A DNA stretch of 13,779 bases from CAKTOF01 sp964523945 (GTDB taxonomy: Bacteria; Bacillota; Clostridia; Oscillospirales; Oscillospiraceae), in contig CAZGBU010000051.1 in assembly GCA_964523945.1 (NCBI GenBank), forward strand, positions 1 through 13,779, read 5' to 3'. A program made the position numbers and the translations under genes. Under the pieces are notes generated by a model, which worked only from the letters and a program-made list of their open reading frames with translations, was not told the origin of the DNA and did no database searches. Positions 1 to 5,738 of the stretch are shown piece after piece (within the stretch, counting starts at the first letter, position 1; the number at the start of each line of letters is the position of its first letter).

Positions 1-2
1 AG

Positions 3-290
3 GGCTTTGTCACACGTTTCTACTGGATCTTTAAGCCGTTCTTCAAGGAGATGCAGATCGACCGCGACGGCGGCGAATATCTTGATAAAGTGCCCTATAT
101 GAAAGGGCGGGGCTGCGAAAAGCACGGTTCGGACGGCGACACAGCCATCTGCAAAGGTTATGTCACCGACAAGTACATCGATGAGAATGGGAACCATCTC
201 ATTGATCTGACCGTCTGGGCAGAAAACCTGGATGGACTCGTGATTCAGGTATGCGCATTTACCGCAAAGTTGCCCTCAAAAGAAGCATAA
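3..290 (+). CDS. MaoC-like hot-dog fold dehydratase, 3' end only (partial)
   Basis: The open frame runs in from the left edge, so the true start lies outside the window; 95 residues are visible. The ATG at 51 is not a convincing start, because the purine-rich AAGGAG abuts it with no spacer and the frame stays open upstream (GFVTRFYWIFKPFFKE). The visible C-terminal part has the pattern G-Y-V-T-D-K, then N-G-x-H-L-I-D-L-x-V-W-A-E-N, then D-G and a final strand ending in LPSKEA. This resembles the last strands of MaoC-type hot-dog enoyl-CoA hydratases and dehydratases, which act on acyl-CoA thioesters in the cytoplasm. The catalytic Asp/His motif would lie upstream and is not visible, so the substrate cannot be named. 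Another hot-dog protein, such as a thioesterase, is possible. The frame ends ten bases before a strong hairpin. Confidence 0.55.
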   Translation, partial: GFVTRFYWIFKPFFKEMQIDRDGGEYLDKVPYMKGRGCEKHGSDGDTAICKGYVTDKYIDENGNHLIDLTVWAENLDGLVIQVCAFTAKLPSKEA

Positions 291-299
291 TAAAAAGAA

Positions 300-329
300 C
301 GCCCCGGATGGTGGTTTCCATCCGGGGCG
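300..329. terminator. Bidirectional intrinsic terminator between convergent genes
   Basis: A 12-base-pair GC-rich stem (300-311 with 318-329) encloses a six-base loop. Read on the minus strand it is followed by GTTCTTTTTATTATG, a good U-tract for ending the EF-G-like transcript, whose stop codon is 12 bases away. Read on the plus strand the following T-tract (CTGTTTCTG) is weaker, but the hairpin also lies ten bases after the stop of the MaoC-like gene. Confidence 0.85.
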
Positions 330-341
330 CTGTTTCTGCAA

Positions 342-2408
342 TCAGTCGTCGCTGGAGGCTGCTTCTGCGATGATTTTCTGCTGCACATCGCGCGGGGCCT
401 CCTCGTAACGGTTGAATTCAATTACAAACGAGCCGCGGCTCTGCGTCATGGAACGCAGGTCAATCGCATAGCTCATCATCTCGGCCATCGGTACCTCCGC
501 CTCGACAACCTGCTCACCGTCGCCGGTCGGGGTCATGTCCATGACGCGGCCGCGGCGCTTGTTCAGGTCGCCCATGATATCGCCGAGGTAACTGTCGGGA
601 ATCGTGACCTTCAGCGTGCCGATCGGCTCAAGAATCACCGGGTTGGCCTGCGGCATACCGGCTTTGTAGGCGAGCTGTGCCGCTGTCTTGAATGCAATTT
701 CTGACGAGTCGACCGGATGGTACGAGCCGTCGACCAGCGTGCACTTCAGGTTGACAACCGGATAACCGGCCAGAGGACCTTTCAGGCAGGCTTCACGCAG
801 CCCCTTTTCAACAGCCGGGAAGAAGTTCTTTGGCACACTGCCGCCAAACACGTTCTCGCAGAACTCCATCTCCTCGCTCTCGCCCGGCTCAAACTCAATC
901 CAGACATCGCCAAACTGGCCGCTGCCGCCAGTCTGCTTTTTGTGGCGCCCCTGAACCTTGACTTTTTTACGGATGCATTCGCGGTAGGCAACCTTGGCAT
1001 CGGACAGGACGGCTTCGACATTGAAGCGGCTCTGCAGCTTGCTGACAAGCACGTCGAGCTGGATGTCACCAACAGCCGTTACAACAGTCTGATGCGTTTC
1101 CGCATTATTGACGACAGTAAACGTCGGATCCTCTTCATTCAGACGTGTCAGGCCAGCTGCAATCTTATCCTCCTGACCGCGCGTCTTCGGCGCAATGGCC
1201 TTCTGATAGGTCGGCTGTGCAAAGCCAAAACCGGCGAAGCGCACAATCTTGCCAGCGCTGCACAGCGAATCGCCGGTCTTGAGCTTTTCCATTTTGGCGA
1301 CGGCACCGAGGTCACCAGCTGTCAGCTCCTTGACCTCAGTGGTTTTGCGGCCGCGGAGCGTATACAGGCGGCCAAGCTTTTCTGTCTCGCCCGTGCGGGC
1401 ATTGACAAGCGGCATATCCGGCGTCAGCGTACCAGACATTACCTTGATGTAGGAGTACTTGCCATACTGGTCGGAATATGTCTTATAGACGAATGCCGCC
1501 GACAGCGCGCCCGGAGAAACGATGTATTCCTCCTGTTCGCCGTCCTCATTCTCAACGATCTCGGGAACGCCCTCGGTCGGATTCGGCGCAAGGTCGACAA
1601 ACGCATTGAGCAGCGCGACAGTGCCAAGACCGGTCAGCGCCGAGCCGCACAGGACTGGCACAAGCGATTGGTCGCGAACGCCGGCTTTCAGGCCCTGGAT
1701 GACCTCCGCATAGGTGAATTCTTCCCCTGCGAAGTATTTCTCCATGAACTCCTCGCTGGTTTCGGCGACGGATTCCATCAGCGCGTCGTAGAGCTCCTGC
1801 ACCACATCAAGCTTATTTTCAGGCACAGCGATTTCAACGCTCTTACCATTCTGCACTTCATAAGCGCGTTTGTGTACCACGTCGACAATACCGACGACGC
1901 GCTTGTTCTCATCCCAGATCGGCGCGACAAGCGGCGCAATATTCTTGCCAAAATGCTCCCGGAGCGTATCGAATGCACCGTTGAAGTCACCGTTGTCCTC
2001 GTCAGTTTTGGAAATATAGATAATACGGGGCAGCTTGTGCTCGTTCAGGTATTTCCAGGCGCGTTCCGTACCAACGGAGAGGCCGCCCTTGGCGTCGCAG
2101 ACAATGACGCCGACATCGCAAACGCGCAGGCTCTCCTGCACTTCACCGGCAAAGTCAAAGTTGCCCGGCGTATCGAGCACATTGATCTTCGTCCCGTTGT
2201 ATTCAATCGGCGCGACGGAGGCATAGATCGAGATCTGACGCTTGATCTCCTCCGGATCGGTGTCACAGGTTGTGTTGCCGTCAGTCGTACGGCCGAGACG
2301 ATCGATTGCACCGGTCATGAGCAGCATGCTTTCGACCAGGGTTGTTTTTCCGTTGCCGCTGTGACCCAGCAGGCAAACGTTGCGGATGTTCTGCGCGGAG
2401 TATGCCAT
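342..2408 (-). CDS. Elongation factor G-like GTPase (EF-G paralogue)
   Basis: This 688-residue protein has the five-domain EF-G plan: G domain about 1-290, domain II about 299-385, domain III about 398-475, domain IV about 476-595 with TGGSGQFGDVWIEFEP, and domain V to the end. EF-G-type factors move tRNA and mRNA on the ribosome. The G motifs mark it as the EF-G-like paralogue rather than housekeeping FusA. The P-loop is GHSGNGKTT (15-23) instead of HxDAGKTT, switch I reads RQISI (57-61) instead of RGITI, G3 is DTPGNFDF (79-86) with Asn83 where EF-G has catalytic His, and G4 is SKTD (133-136) instead of NKxD. The start at 2408 is chosen because AAGGGG lies seven bases upstream; an in-frame ATG at 2456 would add 16 residues with no such site. 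It stands alone, with its own promoter and terminator. The function of the paralogue is not settled from sequence. Confidence 0.92.
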   Translation of the reverse strand: MAYSAQNIRNVCLLGHSGNGKTTLVESMLLMTGAIDRLGRTTDGNTTCDTDPEEIKRQISIYASVAPIEYNGTKINVLDTPGNFDFAGEVQESLRVCDVGVIVCDAKGGLSVGTERAWKYLNEHKLPRIIYISKTDEDNGDFNGAFDTLREHFGKNIAPLVAPIWDENKRVVGIVDVVHKRAYEVQNGKSVEIAVPENKLDVVQELYDALMESVAETSEEFMEKYFAGEEFTYAEVIQGLKAGVRDQSLVPVLCGSALTGLGTVALLNAFVDLAPNPTEGVPEIVENEDGEQEEYIVSPGALSAAFVYKTYSDQYGKYSYIKVMSGTLTPDMPLVNARTGETEKLGRLYTLRGRKTTEVKELTAGDLGAVAKMEKLKTGDSLCSAGKIVRFAGFGFAQPTYQKAIAPKTRGQEDKIAAGLTRLNEEDPTFTVVNNAETHQTVVTAVGDIQLDVLVSKLQSRFNVEAVLSDAKVAYRECIRKKVKVQGRHKKQTGGSGQFGDVWIEFEPGESEEMEFCENVFGGSVPKNFFPAVEKGLREACLKGPLAGYPVVNLKCTLVDGSYHPVDSSEIAFKTAAQLAYKAGMPQANPVILEPIGTLKVTIPDSYLGDIMGDLNKRRGRVMDMTPTGDGEQVVEAEVPMAEMMSYAIDLRSMTQSRGSFVIEFNRYEEAPRDVQQKIIAEAASSDD

Positions 2409-2415
2409 AATGTTT

Positions 2416-2421
2416 CCCCTT
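2416..2421 (-). promoter_or_regulatory. Ribosome binding site that sets the EF-G-like start
   Basis: AAGGGG on the minus strand lies seven bases before the ATG at 2408. It supports this start over the longer frame that opens at 2456. Confidence 0.75.
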
Positions 2422-2431
2422 TCCCGCCGCC

Positions 2432-2453
2432 CCGCCTGCTGCGCAGCAGACGG
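2432..2453 (-). other. Stable hairpin in the 5' leader of the EF-G-like gene
   Basis: On the minus strand CCGTCTGCT pairs with AGCAGGCGG around a GCGC loop, giving nine pairs including one G-U wobble. The same position on the plus strand is an A-C mismatch, so the fold is better on the transcribed strand. It lies about ten bases upstream of the ribosome binding site and has no U-tract, so it is not a terminator. A role in translation control or mRNA stability is only inferred. Confidence 0.35.
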
Positions 2454-2480
2454 CACGGTCAGTAATCATACAACAAAACT

Positions 2481-2509
2481 AGTATACACGGATTTGTACA
2501 ATATTTCAA
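2481..2509 (-). promoter_or_regulatory. Sigma-A-type promoter of the EF-G-like gene
   Basis: TTGAAA (2504-2509) and TATACT (2481-2486) are separated by exactly 17 bases. Each hexamer differs from consensus at one position. Transcription would start near 2474, leaving a leader of about 65 bases before the ATG at 2408. No terminator is obvious just upstream, so some read-through from the membrane protein gene is possible. Confidence 0.8.
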
Positions 2510-2540
2510 TCAAAAGATCGCCCGATTGCATGCAAATTCC

Positions 2541-4724
2541 TCAAAACTTGTTTGCCCACATGGTAATCAACAGGCTGGGAATCATCCAGATCAGCACAAA
2601 CAGCAGCAGATTGACAGCAGAAGCCGTCTCAAGCGCGCCGCCCATGCCGAGGAAAAAGACGACAAGCAGGCCAAACAGGCCGCCGAACACATTCACAGCT
2701 GTGCCGCCAGTGACGGCGCTTATCAGCGAGCGGGCGCCGACAATGGCCTCACAAAACGGCAGCAGGCTGCCGTGCGAAAGGATCGCAGCGCATGCATCGG
2801 AATCGTCTGCCGTCAACGAAGAGAGCCGGAACCGGTCCGACACGGGCGGGAATTCCGAGCGCGTCGTCGGGATCCGGAACACCGCATGCAGCATCGCAGG
2901 CGAGATCAAAAAATCGCGCGTCGCACCGATCAGGTTCAGGCCGCGCCGGCGCACGGTTGTCTGCAGAGCAGAAGCCACCGGTCCGCTTGCATTGTAGCTG
3001 ATGGCAATGACGCCGGCGATCAGCCCGTTAATGGCCACATAGACTGCCTGACGGATATTGGTACCCTGCGGCAGCCGCACGCCCATCAGGTGCATAAAGC
3101 CCAGCGAACCGACCAGCACAATGTCGCCGCGGATTTCCGCGCCGATACCGCCGCCTTCATAGGTGCGGAAGCTGCCGATTTCCGACAGGCGGACACCGTT
3201 TTCCTCCGTAAGCTGTAGGAACAGCGGCTTGAGATGGCTATCCGTCCGGGCAATCGCCGTAGCGGCGTAGCCAAGCATCTGCTCAAGCCGATAGTCGTGA
3301 TAGACCTTAACGCCGCTGATGGAGACGGTACCGGGCGGATACAGATCCGTGTCCGTCACCAGTACCCCCAGATCTCCGCTGAGTATTTTCGCCGCACGCC
3401 AGCCGCACAGTGCAGCGCCGGCACGCGAAAGGCGCGCGGCAATATGTGCGAACGGCCGCGCATAGCAGATAAAACCGCACACCGGCAGCGCCGCGCCCAG
3501 GCAGGCCGAGAGCATCTGAATCAGCGCAGTGTCTGCGCGGAAGTGGCAGACAATTGAAAAGACAAAGCTTGCAGCCAGCGCCATCGGAACATACAGCCGC
3601 ATGGCACTCTCAGCACGGTTTGGTGCCTCCAGCTGTTCCACGAAATCGTCCACCCGATCGGTCGCCTTATAGACGCAATCAAGATCATTCCAGGCTGCGC
3701 GGCCAACCTTGACGCTACAGTGCTCTCCCTCATTCGCTGCAATTCGCAGCGAGCGGATGCTGCCGACACAGGTGAGAAAATTGCTCCATCCGGCAAACAG
3801 AAAACCCAGGCAAACCACGGCGCAATACGGGACACGGCCGGATGGGATTGCCCCTGCTGCATCGATCACGCAGACCACAAACGAGGCAGTCAGAAGCAGT
3901 TCCAGACCGAATCGGAGCGAAATGAGCTGCACCACCCCGCGGGCCAGCTGGTCCACACTCGCGGCAGCACTGACACACATCAGAATCAGCAGGACGACCG
4001 GCACTGCGCGCGATGCGCTCAGGCTCGTGAACGGCGCAACGTGCAGCAGAGGTGCAAGCGTAAGCAGCAGCGCCGCAATACTCAGCAACAGCAAAAGAAT
4101 TGCACGCAGGCGCAGAATGGCCGAACGGTTGCGAAAGCGGCGCAGCGCGACAGCCGGCGGCGTCGGTGCCCGCTTCGGCTCGCTGTGCGGCTGCTCCTGC
4201 TCTTTCCGCCGGCGCTTTGTCTCGCGCACAGGTTTCGGTTCCGGTTGGCGCGGAGGGCGCTGTGTCTGCTCTGTCCGCCGCGGTGTGACGGGCTGCGCGC
4301 TGCGCACATGGTCCGTCTGCTCCTCCGGTGCAGGCGCTGCCTCTGCAGACCAGGTCCACAGCTCGTCCTGCTGCGGCGCACGATCCTCCGGAAGTGTACG
4401 CGGCGCGGACAGATCCAGGTTGATAAACTGGAAGCGTGCGGCGGATGCGGGCTTTTGCGCGTCCGACTGATCGTTTTCCGACGGCTCAGCCTCGATTGGA
4501 GCCACTTCCTCTTCCAACGGTTCCGGTTCGGCGGGCGCAGGCGGCTGCTCTGCTGCTGGTTCCGGTGCAGCAGGCGGGGTTTCCTGCTCTGCGGGAGTTT
4601 GCCTGGCACTCCAACCGCCGAATTCATTCAGGATATCCTCCAGCGAATACGAATCGTCTGCACTGACACCCTCGAGCAGCCGGCCGGTATCAAATTTTTC
4701 TTTCTCACGATTGCTCTCAGCCAT
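2541..4724 (-). CDS. Degenerate P-type ATPase-like membrane protein with long disordered N-terminus
   Basis: This 727-residue protein matches no named gene I know. Residues 1-200 are a disordered tail: an acidic start with YSLEDILNEFGGW (26-38), a Pro/Glu/Ala-rich stretch (43-82) and a basic Arg/Lys/Pro stretch (141-200). Predicted helices lie near 202-227, 238-257, 272-292, 298-318, 378-395, 399-421, 666-692 and 700-722, six before and two after a soluble loop of about 240 residues. That is the topology of P1B metal-transporting ATPases. The loop begins AGAALCGWRAAKILSGDLGV, then VTDTDLYPPGT (456-466) where an ATPase has DKTGTLT. It continues with SHLKP (496-500) near the SEHP site, GGGIG (524-528) and LVGS (537-540) at the nucleotide pocket. 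The invariant Lys-Thr-Gly-Thr, the TGE of the actuator domain and the GDGxND hinge are absent. I infer a non-pumping relative, perhaps a nucleotide sensor or scaffold. It starts 12 bases after rlmB, with AAGGTG five bases before the ATG. Confidence 0.75.
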   Translation of the reverse strand: MAESNREKEKFDTGRLLEGVSADDSYSLEDILNEFGGWSARQTPAEQETPPAAPEPAAEQPPAPAEPEPLEEEVAPIEAEPSENDQSDAQKPASAARFQFINLDLSAPRTLPEDRAPQQDELWTWSAEAAPAPEEQTDHVRSAQPVTPRRTEQTQRPPRQPEPKPVRETKRRRKEQEQPHSEPKRAPTPPAVALRRFRNRSAILRLRAILLLLLSIAALLLTLAPLLHVAPFTSLSASRAVPVVLLILMCVSAAASVDQLARGVVQLISLRFGLELLLTASFVVCVIDAAGAIPSGRVPYCAVVCLGFLFAGWSNFLTCVGSIRSLRIAANEGEHCSVKVGRAAWNDLDCVYKATDRVDDFVEQLEAPNRAESAMRLYVPMALAASFVFSIVCHFRADTALIQMLSACLGAALPVCGFICYARPFAHIAARLSRAGAALCGWRAAKILSGDLGVLVTDTDLYPPGTVSISGVKVYHDYRLEQMLGYAATAIARTDSHLKPLFLQLTEENGVRLSEIGSFRTYEGGGIGAEIRGDIVLVGSLGFMHLMGVRLPQGTNIRQAVYVAINGLIAGVIAISYNASGPVASALQTTVRRRGLNLIGATRDFLISPAMLHAVFRIPTTRSEFPPVSDRFRLSSLTADDSDACAAILSHGSLLPFCEAIVGARSLISAVTGGTAVNVFGGLFGLLVVFFLGMGGALETASAVNLLLFVLIWMIPSLLITMWANKF

Positions 4725-4736
4725 AGTGCCACCTTT

Positions 4737-5519
4737 TTACTTCTGGCGCTGACGCACCGCCTCATACAGCAGAATTGCAGCCGCAGCCGACGCGTTCAGC
4801 GAGGAGATTTGTCCTTTCATCGGAATCCGCACACGGAAATCGCAGTGCTCGGCAACCAGGCGGCTCATGCCGCTTCCCTCTGAGCCGATCACGATCGCAG
4901 CCGGACCGCGCAGATCTGTCTCATAGAGCGTCCCATCCGCATCGGCTGCCGTACCGTAGATCCAGACGCCGTGCTGCTTGAGCTGCTCCATGGTCTGCGC
5001 CAGGTTGGCAACCCGGGCAACCGGGATATACTCCACGGCGCCGGCAGAAGTTTTGCCAACCACAGCGGTCAACCCGACGCTGCGGCGCTTGGGAATGATG
5101 ACGCCGTGCGCCCCGGCACACTCGGCCGTGCGCAGAATTGCGCCGAGATTGTGCGGATCACTGAGCGCATCACACAGCACAAGAAGCGGCGTCTCACCAC
5201 GCGATGCAGCAAGCGCGAGCATCTGTTCAATCGTACTGTAGGCGTGCGCGGCCACCTGCGCAATGACACCCTGGTGCGCACCCGTGCGGCTCATCTGGTC
5301 GAGTCTGCGCCGGTCACAGGTCACAATGGCCGTACCGGACTGGCGCGCCAGCGCTGCGATCCGCGCGAGCGTGTGATCGGTCTGTCCGTCTGCCAGATAC
5401 AGCTTGTCAATCGTCCGGCCTGCTCGCAGCGCCTCAAGCACAGCGTTGCGCCCCTCGAGCTGGTTCTCGTCCGGCTCTTCCCGGCCGACATGCGATCGCT
5501 CATGCGTGTTTGCTTTCAT
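4737..5519 (-). CDS. rlmB: 23S rRNA (guanosine-2'-O)-methyltransferase, SpoU/TrmH family
   Basis: RlmB-type enzymes transfer a methyl group from S-adenosylmethionine to the 2'-hydroxyl of a guanosine in 23S rRNA domain V (G2251 in E. coli). The 260-residue protein has the expected length. An N-terminal RNA-binding domain opens with LEGRNAVLEAL (21-31). It is followed by the SpoU knot with all three motifs: motif 1 DPHNLGAILRTAE (121-133), with Asn124 and Arg130; motif 2 VIGSEGSGMSR (210-220); and motif 3 RIPMKGQISSLNASAAAA (231-248), with the Ser-Leu-Asn-Ser core. The start at 5519 is preferred because GAGGAG lies six bases upstream; a GTG at 5540 would extend the frame by seven residues and overlap this site. 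It is the first gene of a two-gene minus-strand unit and is divergent from ftsH. A related SpoU enzyme such as TrmH is the alternative, but the N-terminal domain favours RlmB. Confidence 0.9.
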   Translation of the reverse strand: MKANTHERSHVGREEPDENQLEGRNAVLEALRAGRTIDKLYLADGQTDHTLARIAALARQSGTAIVTCDRRRLDQMSRTGAHQGVIAQVAAHAYSTIEQMLALAASRGETPLLVLCDALSDPHNLGAILRTAECAGAHGVIIPKRRSVGLTAVVGKTSAGAVEYIPVARVANLAQTMEQLKQHGVWIYGTAADADGTLYETDLRGPAAIVIGSEGSGMSRLVAEHCDFRVRIPMKGQISSLNASAAAAILLYEAVRQRQK

Positions 5520-5525
5520 GGTCTG

Positions 5526-5531
5526 CTCCTC
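5526..5531 (-). promoter_or_regulatory. Ribosome binding site that sets the rlmB start
   Basis: GAGGAG on the minus strand is six bases before the ATG at 5519. It would lie inside the coding region if the GTG at 5540 were used. Confidence 0.75.
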
Positions 5532-5574
5532 AATCAGCACAGAATTCTGCGCATTATTTCACATCATTCAGTTT

Positions 5575-5602
5575 AGTATAAGCATGTCCTTTTTGCAACC
5601 AA
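5575..5602 (-). promoter_or_regulatory. Probable promoter of rlmB and the ATPase-like gene
   Basis: TATACT (5575-5580) is a good -10. The best -35 at a sensible distance is TTGGTT (5597-5602), 16 bases away, with three of six consensus bases. A leader of about 50 bases would result. The -10 is convincing and the -35 is weaker. Confidence 0.5.
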
Positions 5603-5679
5603 AAATTTCACCGTTCGCCGTGCTGCGCAGACTGCCATACAAATTTACAGAAAATTCACACGGTCGCGGCAGCGCTTCC

Positions 5680-5708
5680 TTGCGGCACGGCGCAAACTAT
5701 GATATACT
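5680..5708 (+). promoter_or_regulatory. Sigma-A-type promoter of the ftsH-mscS-popT unit
   Basis: TTGCGG (5680-5685) and TATACT (5703-5708) are spaced by 17 bases. The predicted start of transcription near 5715 would leave almost no leader ahead of the ATG at 5718, which supports the GTG at 5739 as the translation start. Confidence 0.65.
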
Positions 5709-5723
5709 AACAGAAAAATGAGC

Positions 5724-5730
5724 GGGAGGT
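5724..5730 (+). promoter_or_regulatory. Ribosome binding site that sets the ftsH GTG start
   Basis: GGGAGGT lies eight bases before the in-frame GTG at 5739. It lies inside the frame of the upstream ATG at 5718, so that ATG is unlikely to be used. Confidence 0.75.
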
Positions 5731-5738
5731 GTTTCACT

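Noticed and set aside
342..2408. Tetracycline-resistance ribosomal protection protein
   Set aside because: These proteins keep the HIDAGKTT-type P-loop, and their domain IV tip is specialised. Here the P-loop is GHSGNGKTT and the whole layout is EF-G-like, with no sign of resistance.
717..2465. 582-codon open frame antisense to the EF-G-like gene
   Set aside because: It mirrors the codon pattern of a clear EF-G paralogue, has no ribosome binding site or recognisable domain, and starts and ends without signals.
399..4724. CRISPR arrays, tRNA genes or insertion sequence ends in the window
   Set aside because: No regularly spaced repeats, cloverleaf arms or transposase-like frames flanked by inverted repeats were seen on either strand.
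3720..4883. 387-codon open frame antisense to the ATPase-like gene and the rlmB end
   Set aside because: It is Arg/Gln/Cys-rich nonsense that crosses two opposite genes, and no ribosome binding site precedes it.
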